Shown: piece after piece, positions 8,680 to 15,363 of the stretch
Layout of the letters: the number at the start of each line of letters is the position of its first letter
How positions within the stretch are numbered: the first letter of the stretch is position 1
DNA from: an uncultured Prevotella sp.
Lineage (GTDB): Bacteria > Bacteroidota > Bacteroidia > Bacteroidales > Bacteroidaceae
DNA length: 16,990 nt
Direction of reading: 5' to 3'
Assembly: GCA_934229335.1 (NCBI GenBank)
Contig: CAKQDQ010000043.1
Coordinates: 1-16,990, forward strand
Notes under the pieces: model-generated
Seen by the model: the letters and a program-made list of their open reading frames with translations, nothing else
Database searches by the model: none
What the model was told of the DNA's origin: nothing
Program-made: the position numbers and the translations under genes

Positions 8680-9717
8680 ATGACGATAATAGGCGAAAAC
8701 TACATACGGTTCGACTGGGCAATGAAACGCTTGCTGCGCAACAAGGCTAACTATGTTGTGTTGGAGGGCTTCCTGTCTTCGCTGATAGGCAGAAGATTCA
8801 AGATACAACGCTTCCTTGAGAGTGAGGGAAACCAGGAAGATGAGTTCGACAAATACAACCGTGTGGACATTCTTGCTGAAGGCGAAGACGGCGAACTGTG
8901 CATTATAGAGGTGCAGAACAACCGCGAGATAAGCTACTTTCACCGTATGCTCTACGGTGTTTCAAAGGCAATCACAGAGTATATCGGAACAGGACAACCA
9001 TACGACAAGGTGCGTAAGGTGTACTCCATCAATATTGTCTACTTCGAGTTAGGTCAGGGCAAGGACTACGTGTACCACGGTCAGACCGTTTTCCGTGGGA
9101 TACACGAGCCTCACGACACCCTAAAGCTGTCGGTGAAGCAAAACGAACGCTTCTTCGGCAACAGCGAGAAGGACATACTGAAGCGTAAGGAAGCGGGAGC
9201 ATTGTTCCCTGAATACTATGTGTTACGTGTCAACGACTTCGATTCCATTGCCAAGACTCCGCTTGATGAGTGGATGGAATTTCTGAAAACAGGCGAGATA
9301 AGCGATGACGCTAAAGCGGCAGGCTTACCCGAAGCACGCGAATGTCTGCGCGTAGACACACTGTCAGATGCCGACAAACGTACCTACTTCCGCCACATGG
9401 AGGCGATACGCCACATGAGAAGTCTCTTTGACACCAGCCACTACGAGGGCTATTATGACGGTCGTGCCGATGGATTGGCAGAAGGTATTGCCGAGGGACT
9501 GGCTGAAGGCATTGAGAAAGGCTTAGCTAAAGGACGGGAAGAAGGCCTGGCTAAAGGACGGGAAGAAGGCCTGGTTAAAGGACGGGAAGAAGGTATGACG
9601 GAAGGCTACACCAGGCGTTCGTATGAGATAGCGAGACAAATGAAAAAGATGAATATCGCTAACGAGCAGATAGCACAGGCTACAGGATTGACTGTAGATG
9701 AGATTGTCAAACTATGA
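8680..9717 (+). CDS. Rpn-family PD-(D/E)XK nuclease / putative transposase
   Basis: This 345-residue protein has the core of the PDDEXK_2/Rpn family (recombination-promoting nucleases, often labelled putative transposases). LEGFLSSLIG is at about 28-37, Asp63 lies in RVDILAEG, and Glu77-Val-Gln79 lies in IIEVQ; together these make the D...ExQ version of the PD-(D/E)XK active site. The downstream segment YFHRMLYGVSKAITEY is also typical. The C-terminal region (about 261-306) is a run of G-L/I-A-E/K-G heptad-like repeats, part of it encoded by 24-bp tandem repeats, followed by a short helical end (QMKKMNIANEQIAQATGL) that resembles an HTH-like element. In-frame sequence continues upstream to a TTG at 8593, but a promoter lies inside that stretch, so ATG 8680 is used. 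Family members promote RecA-independent recombination in E. coli. Activity here is inferred. A strong terminator follows directly. Confidence 0.85.
   Translation: MTIIGENYIRFDWAMKRLLRNKANYVVLEGFLSSLIGRRFKIQRFLESEGNQEDEFDKYNRVDILAEGEDGELCIIEVQNNREISYFHRMLYGVSKAITEYIGTGQPYDKVRKVYSINIVYFELGQGKDYVYHGQTVFRGIHEPHDTLKLSVKQNERFFGNSEKDILKRKEAGALFPEYYVLRVNDFDSIAKTPLDEWMEFLKTGEISDDAKAAGLPEARECLRVDTLSDADKRTYFRHMEAIRHMRSLFDTSHYEGYYDGRADGLAEGIAEGLAEGIEKGLAKGREEGLAKGREEGLVKGREEGMTEGYTRRSYEIARQMKKMNIANEQIAQATGLTVDEIVKL
9520..9591 (+). repeat. Three 24-bp tandem repeats within the Rpn-family gene
   Basis: Units 9520-9543, 9544-9567 and 9568-9591 share the core TAAAGGACGGGAAGAA and differ only at a few positions. 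Each encodes eight residues of the form GLAKGREE. Being in frame and nearly identical, they can expand or contract without a frameshift. Confidence 0.85.
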
Positions 9718-9738
9718 CATAATTTTTATGCCATCACG

Positions 9739-9774
9739 AAAGCGCCCAAATCGCATTGCGATTTGGGCGCTTTT
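9739..9774 (+). terminator. Strong intrinsic terminator after the Rpn-family gene
   Basis: A perfect 16-bp stem with arms AAAGCGCCCAAATCGC and GCGATTTGGGCGCTTT encloses the three-base loop ATT and ends in TTTT. Flanking A and T runs make it potentially bidirectional. Confidence 0.9.
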
Positions 9775-10146
9775 GCGTTACGATTAGGGCGTGATCGCAA
9801 GACGAAAGCTATGTGATTGAGTTTTGTACATGACATTTCCAATCATCAAGAAATGACATTCAAGGTAGTAGGTGCGGTGTCTCACCGCACAACAGCAAGA
9901 ACTTTCACCATACTCATTGTGCGGTGAGACTCCTTGGGTACTGTGCGGTGAGACACCGCACCTACGACCTTTTCAACAATACAGGTTGAAATTTATAGCC
10001 CCACCCTTGTCACAAACTAACAATGAATCACCAGAGTATGGTGACTATACATGGCGTGCTTCAATATTGCATAATGTTAAAAAAAAATAAACGCAATACA
10101 AATTACGTTTCTAAAACAACTGTTTGTCGTTATGAATCATTATGAA
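9775..10146. other. Repeat-bearing intergenic stretch without a supported gene
   Basis: This gap holds the palindromic repeats at 9868-9965. It has no coding region I can support: an ORF at 9872-10090 is made mostly of the repeats and low-complexity sequence. The right end turns AT-rich and leads into the promoter of the secreted-protein gene. Confidence 0.6.
9868..9965. repeat. Inverted pair of 23-bp palindromic repeats with a degenerate middle copy
   Basis: The 23-bp unit at 9868-9890 recurs as its exact reverse complement at 9943-9965. Each unit is itself a hairpin: GTGCGGTG, a three-base loop (TCT or AGA), then CACCGCAC. A third, partial copy (GTGCGGTGAGAC) lies between them at 9919-9930 and then diverges. 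Self-palindromic units in an inverted pair match the layout of REP/BIME-type bacterial repeats. Family membership needs a genome-wide search. Confidence 0.8.
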
Positions 10147-10178
10147 CTTGTACTCTATAATAAAAAAGTATAACTTCG
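10147..10178 (+). promoter_or_regulatory. Promoter of the secreted-protein gene
   Basis: CTTG at 10147-10150, a 20-nt spacer and TAACTTCG at 10171-10178 (one mismatch to TAnnTTTG) give a good match to the Bacteroidetes promoter. The leader to the ATG at 10235 would be about 50 nt. Confidence 0.6.
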
Positions 10179-10234
10179 CAGCGTTACTAATTACTAAAAG
10201 CTAACAAAAAAAACTAAAATAAAAATATCAGACA

Positions 10235-11215
10235 ATGAGAAAACAGACATTCATCAGCATTATCCTTCTACTCTCTATAATGAGCGTACAGGAAGTTAAG
10301 GCGCAGTTTTTCAAAAGACTCGGTGAGGTGGCAGGAGCCGTACTGGGTTCAATTACCGAAGATACAGAGAATAATGGTAATGCAAACAACCAAAACTCAA
10401 GTTCCTCAAAACCATCTGTACAGACAGGCAATCAAGGATCTATTCCATATACGGAATTAAAGGTTACGTCATGCGAGTATTGGGGGAACGACGTACTTGT
10501 GCGCTTCCTTATCACCTCATCCATAGATCAAAATATCTCATTATTATGTGATGCAGACAGAAATTGTTTGGCTTATGATGACAACAACAATACATACGAA
10601 ATTAATTTCACAATAGCGAATAAATCTGGTTGGGGTTATGAATTACGAACACAACTACCAGGAGGAATTCCCGTTAAAGGCTATGTAACAGTAAAAAATG
10701 TAGCTACCACGTGTAAGGCTATTAAACAGATTAAATTCACTGGCACTGTAAGTAAGGATAGCTATAGAACGGAATCTTTACAATACCAGTATTCAATAGG
10801 ATACCACGAAGTAGAATACCCTAAGAATACCAACGCAGACAACATCTTCTGCTCTTTTCCTATCTTAACATACAAATTCAATAAGATATACAGGTCAAGC
10901 GACGGCAAAGACCTGATTGTTGACGCTACTGTCATCAACAATGGAACTTCTGAATATAAAATAGGACAAACAGATGAAGGAACAAACGTTTACGACAGCG
11001 AAGGCAACTCTTACAGTTCTGAACTAAAGTTAGGAGGTAAGAATGTAGATTCATGGACCAGGGGAACATTGCTCTCTGGCGTTCCTATGAAATTCCAAAT
11101 AGTAATAAAAAATGTTCCTAAGAGCGTTACGGAATTCAGCCAGATTAAGACAGTGTTTAAGTGTAATAATGACTATAACTACTATGTAAAAATAAGAAAC
11201 CAAAAGGTGCAGTAA
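10235..11215 (+). CDS. Secreted protein of unknown function with an internal duplication
   Basis: I do not recognise this 326-residue protein. A clear signal peptide (MRKQTFISIILLLSIMSV, cut after VKA at residue 23, before Gln) is followed by a short helical segment (FFKRLGEVAGAVLGSI) and an Asn/Ser/Gly-rich linker (about 43-70). Two similar beta-rich units then follow, at about 75-169 and 212-309. They align best at GIPVKGYVTVKNV (144-156) against GVPMKFQIVIKNV (282-294), each followed after a short gap by IKQIKF or FSQIKTVF, and upstream at DDNNNTYEI against DSEGNSYSS. The pattern of alternating hydrophobic residues suggests Ig-like sandwiches of the extracellular, protein-binding type. Only three Cys residues (80, 105, 111) sit in the first unit; others are at 160, 206 and 310. 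It stands alone, with its own promoter and terminator. Its codon and base use is more AT-rich than the neighbouring genes, which may reflect transfer. Function unknown. Confidence 0.8.
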   Translation: MRKQTFISIILLLSIMSVQEVKAQFFKRLGEVAGAVLGSITEDTENNGNANNQNSSSSKPSVQTGNQGSIPYTELKVTSCEYWGNDVLVRFLITSSIDQNISLLCDADRNCLAYDDNNNTYEINFTIANKSGWGYELRTQLPGGIPVKGYVTVKNVATTCKAIKQIKFTGTVSKDSYRTESLQYQYSIGYHEVEYPKNTNADNIFCSFPILTYKFNKIYRSSDGKDLIVDATVINNGTSEYKIGQTDEGTNVYDSEGNSYSSELKLGGKNVDSWTRGTLLSGVPMKFQIVIKNVPKSVTEFSQIKTVFKCNNDYNYYVKIRNQKVQ

Positions 11216-11239
11216 ACTATTATAACGACTAATTACATA

Positions 11240-11277
11240 GGTCGGTCTTCATTACAATAAGTGAAGACCGACCTTTT
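11240..11277 (+). terminator. Intrinsic terminator after the secreted-protein gene
   Basis: Perfect 12-bp arms GGTCGGTCTTCA and TGAAGACCGACC flank a 10-base loop and are followed by TTTTG. Confidence 0.9.
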
Positions 11278-11392
11278 GTTGTATTTACTACTAACCGCGC
11301 CTCGAGTCTATAAGAATCCGAAAGGAATTACACAAATGTCACATCATTACACTACAACATTTTGTATAAAAAAACGGCATATACCACATTTA

Positions 11393-11401
11393 CCCCCCCC
11401 C
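11393..11401. repeat. C9 homopolymer in an AT-rich intergenic region
   Basis: Nine consecutive C bases sit about 70 bp upstream of the dehydratase promoter, in otherwise AT-rich DNA. Such tracts are prone to slippage. Confidence 0.9.
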
Positions 11402-11470
11402 GATTATATTCGCCCATTAGAAAAAAAATGTTACTTTTTTTATTTTTGAACTATTATGAACATAAAAAAA

Positions 11471-11502
11471 TTTGGTAGCAAAGCTGAAAATTTGTAACTT
11501 TG
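11471..11502 (+). promoter_or_regulatory. Consensus promoter of the nucleotide-sugar dehydratase gene
   Basis: TTTG at 11471-11474, a 20-nt spacer and TAACTTTG at 11495-11502 match both Bacteroidetes promoter boxes exactly. Transcription should start near 11509, leaving a leader of only about 10 nt to the first ATG, or about 22 nt to the next in-frame ATG at 11531. Confidence 0.85.
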
Positions 11503-11518
11503 CATAAGTTTTAATAAA

Positions 11519-13462
11519 ATGCGCAGTAAAATGTTTAATTGGTACTTTGGCAAGAATGCGCTACCATATTGGTGCATAGTTGCATTCGATCTCCTCCTAT
11601 GTTTCTTCGGGGCTCTATTTATTATATGGATTAGGCACCCCAATCTCCCCATGCTCAATGACGGTACACAGCTGATAAACACGCTGTTGGTATTCGCTGT
11701 GTTTAATGCTATTGGATTCAGAGCGTTTCATACGTACTCTGGCATACTGCGCTATTCACAGATTGACGACTTGGTACAGGTAACGTATGCTGGTTGCCTC
11801 TCGTTCATACTTGCTTTTGTGTTCAACACGTTGAACGACCACTTCGGACTGCAAGATACTTTCTACCTTATGACGTCGCGCATGGTACTTATCACTTATA
11901 TAAGCACCATAACATTCATGTGCGCCTCACGTATAGTCATTAAGCAGCTCTTCGACAGGGCTTTGGTGGCTAAATCGGCTAAAAACGCTCTGATATATGG
12001 TACTCATGCTGGTGCTATCGCTATGACTAACGATGCACGCAACACTAAGCCCGTTAAGTTCCTTATCAAAGGCTATATGGGTGACAGCAAGCAACATTAT
12101 GAGGAACGTCTGATGGGCAAGAGGGTGTACTCTACGCAAGAGGACATTACTGACATCATAAAGAAACTGAACATCAAGGCACTGCTCGTTAGTCCGCTGA
12201 AACATGACGCTTTTACCAAGAACAAGAAGCTGCAAGACACCATTATTAATGCGGGCGTAAAAATCTACGTTGCACAAAACGCAGAAGAGTGGAGCAAGCA
12301 CCAAGATCCTACGGAGAAGGTGCAGATGCGCGAGGTAAAGATAGAAGACTTGTTGCCACGCGACGAGATTCAGGTGGACATGGACAGTGTTGGCGCACTG
12401 CTTAGAGGCAAGAAGGTGCTTATCACGGGTTCGGCAGGCTCTATCGGCTCTGAGATGGTAAGGCAGATCGCCATATATAAGCCTGCAGAGATGATGCTGA
12501 TAGACCAAGCTGAGACGCCACAGCACGACATACGCCTTATGATGGCGAACAACTATCCTGACATTAAGGCGCACACCGTGGTGACTTCCATCTGCAAGGA
12601 AGACCGCATGGAAGAGATATTTAATGACTTTAAGCCTGACTACGTGTTCCATGCCGCTGCATATAAGCACGTGCCGATGATGGAGGACAACCCAAGCGAA
12701 AGCGTACAGAACAACGTGTGGGGCACTAAGGTGATAGCAGATCTTAGCGTGAAATACGGCGTTAAGAAGTTTGTCATGATTTCAACGGACAAGGCGGTGA
12801 ACCCTACCAACGTGATGGGGTGCTCTAAGCGTATATGCGAAATTTACGTACAGAGCCTTAACAAGGCTATTACCGAGGGTAAGATAAAGGGCATCACACA
12901 GTTTATTACTACCCGCTTCGGCAACGTCTTAGGCTCTAACGGTTCTGTTATACCACTGTTCCGCCAACAGTTAGCAAAGGGCGGACCGCTGACAGTAACG
13001 CACCCTAACATCATACGCTTCTTCATGCTTATACCAGAGGCATGTAAACTGGTGCTCGAAGCTGGTACTCATGGCAAAGGTGGCGAGATATTCGTGTTCG
13101 ATATGGGCGAACCTGTACGCATTGCTGACCTCGCAAAGCGCATGATTTTACTTAGCGGAGCGAAGAATGTACAGATACAGTATACTGGTCTGCGTGAAGG
13201 TGAGAAGCTTTATGAAGAGGTGTTAAACGAGAACGAGAACACAATGCCGTCGTTCCACGAAAAGATACGCATAGCACAGGTGCGCAACTACGAATACGAA
13301 GACGCACTGAAGCAGCTCACGGAGCTACGTGACATCGCTGCAAAGTACGACGATATGGAGACGGTAAGGAAGATGAAAGCTATCGTACCTGAATACGTAA
13401 GCAAACATTCGCGTTACGAGGTGCTCGACAAACACGAAGAGGTAAAAGAGGCGCAAGCCTGA
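11519..13462 (+). CDS. Membrane-anchored nucleotide-sugar 4,6-dehydratase (CapD/WbpM/PglF type)
   Basis: Proteins of this family act at the cytoplasmic face of the inner membrane, usually making UDP-4-keto-6-deoxy sugars from UDP-GlcNAc for capsule, O-antigen or glycan synthesis. The 647 residues show four N-terminal membrane helices (about 16-38, 51-70, 86-104, 118-138) and a first nucleotide-binding-like domain (about 145-270). An extended short-chain dehydrogenase domain follows, with the NAD loop TGSAGSIGSE at about 303-312. The active-site block STDKAVNPTNVMGCSK is at 422-437. It has Met (433) where ordinary SDR enzymes have catalytic Tyr, with Lys at 437; this is the mark of the WbpM/PglF group. 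FHAAAYKHVPMME and TTRFGNVLGSNGSV are further family blocks. The length equals that of full WbpM-like members. The start could be ATG 11519 or ATG 11531, since the promoter leaves a very short leader. It stands outside any visible sugar cluster. Confidence 0.93.
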   Translation: MRSKMFNWYFGKNALPYWCIVAFDLLLCFFGALFIIWIRHPNLPMLNDGTQLINTLLVFAVFNAIGFRAFHTYSGILRYSQIDDLVQVTYAGCLSFILAFVFNTLNDHFGLQDTFYLMTSRMVLITYISTITFMCASRIVIKQLFDRALVAKSAKNALIYGTHAGAIAMTNDARNTKPVKFLIKGYMGDSKQHYEERLMGKRVYSTQEDITDIIKKLNIKALLVSPLKHDAFTKNKKLQDTIINAGVKIYVAQNAEEWSKHQDPTEKVQMREVKIEDLLPRDEIQVDMDSVGALLRGKKVLITGSAGSIGSEMVRQIAIYKPAEMMLIDQAETPQHDIRLMMANNYPDIKAHTVVTSICKEDRMEEIFNDFKPDYVFHAAAYKHVPMMEDNPSESVQNNVWGTKVIADLSVKYGVKKFVMISTDKAVNPTNVMGCSKRICEIYVQSLNKAITEGKIKGITQFITTRFGNVLGSNGSVIPLFRQQLAKGGPLTVTHPNIIRFFMLIPEACKLVLEAGTHGKGGEIFVFDMGEPVRIADLAKRMILLSGAKNVQIQYTGLREGEKLYEEVLNENENTMPSFHEKIRIAQVRNYEYEDALKQLTELRDIAAKYDDMETVRKMKAIVPEYVSKHSRYEVLDKHEEVKEAQA

Positions 13463-13524
13463 TAATGACGACTGTAGGCAAGGAGACTGACAAGGGCTTC
13501 CTTGTGGATAAAATAAGCAAAGCT

Positions 13525-13564
13525 ATCCCCACATACAGACTGTAAGCAGCCAGTGTGTGGGGAT
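13525..13564 (+). terminator. Hairpin terminator after the dehydratase gene
   Basis: The arms ATCCCCACA and TGTGGGGAT pair over 9 bp, with an irregular loop that can pair further. TTGTTTAATT follows as a weak T-rich tail. Confidence 0.65.
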
Positions 13565-13628
13565 TGTTTAATTAATAATGCAATATGACGATAAGTAATA
13601 GTACTAATCTATAAACATAAAAACATCT

Positions 13629-14702
13629 ATGAAAAAGAAATTACTGACCTTACTATTCACGGCTTGCACCATAGCAGCAAGCGCAGAGAAGTACACCAGT
13701 TACCTGTTTTGCTTCTTCTCTAACAACTCGCCAGAGGGTGAGCAAGTGCGCTATGCTATCTCTGACGATGGATTCAACTACCGTTCGCTGAACGACGGAA
13801 AGCCCGTCATACTTAGCGACAGCATTGCTCTGAAGAAGAGCATACGTGACCCACACCTATTGCGCGGACACGACGGCAAGACCTTCTACATGGTGCTGAC
13901 GGATATGCGATGTTCTGAGGGCTGGCAGTCTAACGATGGACTGATACTGATGAAGTCTACCGACCTCATACATTGGCAGCACACGGCGATAGACTTCCCT
14001 ACAAGGTTCCCTAACATCAAAGGACTGGATCGCGACAACCTGCACGCGGTATGGGCACCGCAAACTATATGGGACGACAAGGAGAAAAAGTACATGATAT
14101 ACTACACCATAGGAAGGCACGACTGGGAATATCCTACTAACGACAAAAACAGCGACGGTAGCACGTTCCAACAGCCTTACTTCAAGCTGTTCTACTCATA
14201 CGCTAACGAGGACTTCACTGACATCACGGAACCACAGTTGCTGTTTGACTTCGGTAAAGCCTCTATCGATGGCGACATCGTTTACGATGAAACTGCCAAG
14301 GAGTACGTACTTTTCTTTAAGGACGAGGGACGAAGCGTAAACAACCCTCTCGGTCCTGATGGAAAGTGGACTACACGCAACGGTGTGATGCGCGCAACGA
14401 GCAAGAATCTAACTGGACCTTACACCACTGAGTGGAAGCATCTGCAGAAAGAAGGACAATACCCTGTAGAGGGTTCAAGCGTCTTCCCTCTGATAAAGAA
14501 GAGCAAGAAGGACAAGACGGAGTATGTGCTGATGTACGACTGCTACAGCAAAGGCTACTACCAATTCTGTAAGGGCGACCTGAAGAACTTTACGTACATT
14601 ACGAAGACTGATACTAAGGGTAACTTCACACCGCGCCACGGCAGCGTGATTCAGATAACAGCAAAAGAGCGCAAACGTCTTGAAGATGCGTTCGGATATT
14701 AA
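13629..14702 (+). CDS. Secreted GH43-like glycoside hydrolase (arabinofuranosidase/xylosidase fold)
   Basis: The product has 357 residues with a signal peptide (MKKKLLTLLFTACTIAASA, cut near 19). It is therefore periplasmic or surface-exposed. It has the five-bladed propeller pattern of GH43-type enzymes, which cleave arabinose or xylose (sometimes galactose) linkages from plant polysaccharides. Asp74 in SIRDPHLLR is the candidate base. HAVWAPQTIWD at about 139-149 matches the family 'WAP' blade. Asp214 in SIDGDIVYD is the candidate pKa modulator, Glu281 in PVEGSSVF the candidate acid, and His337 in RHGSVI is the usual metal-site His. All three carboxylates are present, so it looks intact. 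It lacks the carbohydrate-binding C-terminal domain found in larger members. It is a single gene with a strong terminator and no susC/susD nearby; substrate cannot be read from sequence alone. The ATG at 13629 starts on the signal peptide. Confidence 0.8.
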   Translation: MKKKLLTLLFTACTIAASAEKYTSYLFCFFSNNSPEGEQVRYAISDDGFNYRSLNDGKPVILSDSIALKKSIRDPHLLRGHDGKTFYMVLTDMRCSEGWQSNDGLILMKSTDLIHWQHTAIDFPTRFPNIKGLDRDNLHAVWAPQTIWDDKEKKYMIYYTIGRHDWEYPTNDKNSDGSTFQQPYFKLFYSYANEDFTDITEPQLLFDFGKASIDGDIVYDETAKEYVLFFKDEGRSVNNPLGPDGKWTTRNGVMRATSKNLTGPYTTEWKHLQKEGQYPVEGSSVFPLIKKSKKDKTEYVLMYDCYSKGYYQFCKGDLKNFTYITKTDTKGNFTPRHGSVIQITAKERKRLEDAFGY

Positions 14703-14715
14703 TAATAGCATTTAC

Positions 14716-14754
14716 AAGCACACCAACGTTATAAACGATGGTGTGCTTTTTTTT
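14716..14754 (+). terminator. Strong intrinsic terminator after the GH43-like gene
   Basis: Arms AAGCACACCA and TGGTGTGCTT pair perfectly, with an inner CGTT/AACG extension, and the stem is followed by a run of eight T bases. Confidence 0.93.
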
Positions 14755-14762
14755 GAAGTAAT

Positions 14763-14778
14763 AGTAACATATGTTACT
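14763..14778. promoter_or_regulatory. Perfect 16-bp palindrome, candidate operator
   Basis: AGTAACATATGTTACT equals its own reverse complement. It ends at the -33 position of the desulfoferrodoxin promoter, where a dimeric repressor or activator would be well placed. The regulator is not identified. Confidence 0.6.
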
Positions 14779-14807
14779 GTCTTTACGAATTTTTCCCTTT
14801 ACCTTTG
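14776..14807 (+). promoter_or_regulatory. dfx: Promoter of the desulfoferrodoxin gene
   Basis: TACCTTTG at 14800-14807 is an exact -7 match, followed by GCAG. The -33 box (around ACTGT, 14776-14780) is weak, which suits a promoter that depends on or is controlled by a factor at the adjoining palindrome. The leader to the start codon would be about 108 nt. Confidence 0.65.
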
Positions 14808-14852
14808 CAGACATAAGTAAACAAACTAACTCTCAGCGAAGTTTTGATATGG

Positions 14853-14876
14853 AGCCGAGGGGGGGGCTACCTCGGT
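14853..14876 (+). promoter_or_regulatory. GC-rich hairpin with G8 tract in the dfx leader
   Basis: CCGAGG (14855-14860) can pair with CCTCGG (14870-14875). AGCC (14853-14856) can alternatively pair with GGCT within the loop. Eight G bases run from 14859 to 14866. It may be a leader structure that affects expression; no T-run follows, so it is not an ordinary terminator. Confidence 0.4.
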
Positions 14877-14906
14877 TTAACGTCCAAGAATAATCACTTA
14901 CACTAA

Positions 14907-14914
14907 AAGGAGGA
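14907..14914 (+). promoter_or_regulatory. Strong Shine-Dalgarno before dfx
   Basis: AAGGAGGA lies 7 nt before the ATG at 14922. A near-perfect Shine-Dalgarno stands out because the other starts in this window have none, as usual for Bacteroidetes. Confidence 0.8.
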
Positions 14915-14921
14915 CCGAACT

Positions 14922-15293
14922 ATGACAAAGGAAAGAGAAATTTATCGTTGCGCCACCTGTGGCAACATTGTTGAAGTGCTCAACCCTGGCGCACAAACCG
15001 TTTGTTGTGGCAAGCCGATGGAGTTGTTAGTAGAGAATACCGTTGACGCTGCACGAGAGAAGCACGTGCCCGTTATTACGCCCATAAAGGGTGGTTATAG
15101 GGTCACGGTAGGCAGCGAATCGCACCCAATGAGTAAGGAACACCACATACAGTGGATAGAGCTGCTAACAGACAGCTGTGTAATGCGCAAAGAGCTGCAA
15201 CCAGACGAAGCACCAGAGGCTGTCTTTATGACGTGCTGCCAGCATCCTACTGCACGCGCCTACTGCAACATACATGGACTATGGAAGAGATGA
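14922..15293 (+). CDS. dfx: Desulfoferrodoxin (superoxide reductase, two-iron type)
   Basis: Desulfoferrodoxin reduces superoxide to hydrogen peroxide without releasing oxygen, an oxidative-stress defence common in anaerobes. It acts in the cytoplasm and has no signal peptide. The 123 residues contain both iron sites. The N-terminal rubredoxin-like FeCys4 centre has Cys10 and Cys13 (CATCGN) and Cys28-Cys29 (CCGKPM). The catalytic FeHis4Cys centre has His48 with the neighbouring conserved Glu46-Lys47 (EKHVPVI), His68 (ESHPM), His74 (KEHHIQW), Cys115 and His118 (YCNIHGLWK). All ligands are present, so the protein should be active, and its length equals that of other two-iron members. It is a single-gene unit with an operator-like palindrome at its promoter and an unusually strong Shine-Dalgarno, so it is probably made in bulk when induced. 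The ATG fits both the Shine-Dalgarno spacing and the family start. Confidence 0.95.
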   Translation: MTKEREIYRCATCGNIVEVLNPGAQTVCCGKPMELLVENTVDAAREKHVPVITPIKGGYRVTVGSESHPMSKEHHIQWIELLTDSCVMRKELQPDEAPEAVFMTCCQHPTARAYCNIHGLWKR

Positions 15294-15321
15294 TGACATT
15301 ATTCATCCATAAAAACAAAAA

Positions 15322-15363
15322 GAGGCAGTTCCTTAAAAGCTATCTGCTTAAAGGAACTGCCTC
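15322..15363. terminator. Bidirectional terminator-like hairpin after dfx
   Basis: Arms GAGGCAGTTCCTT and AAGGAACTGCCTC pair perfectly over 13 bp. On the plus strand only an ATTATGTATT tail follows. On the minus strand the preceding A-rich stretch gives a TTTTTGTTTTTATGG tail, which is a better terminator for leftward transcription. Confidence 0.8.

Noticed and set aside
9872..10090. 72-codon plus-strand ORF between the Rpn-family gene and the secreted-protein gene
   Set aside because: It is read almost entirely through palindromic repeats and low-complexity DNA and has no promoter or protein-like pattern.
11261..11449. 62-codon plus-strand ORF after the secreted-protein gene
   Set aside because: It begins within a terminator hairpin and runs through AT-rich DNA and the C9 tract.
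11927..12670. 247-codon minus-strand ORF
   Set aside because: It lies antisense inside the clearly coding dehydratase gene; the length is a by-product of codon use.
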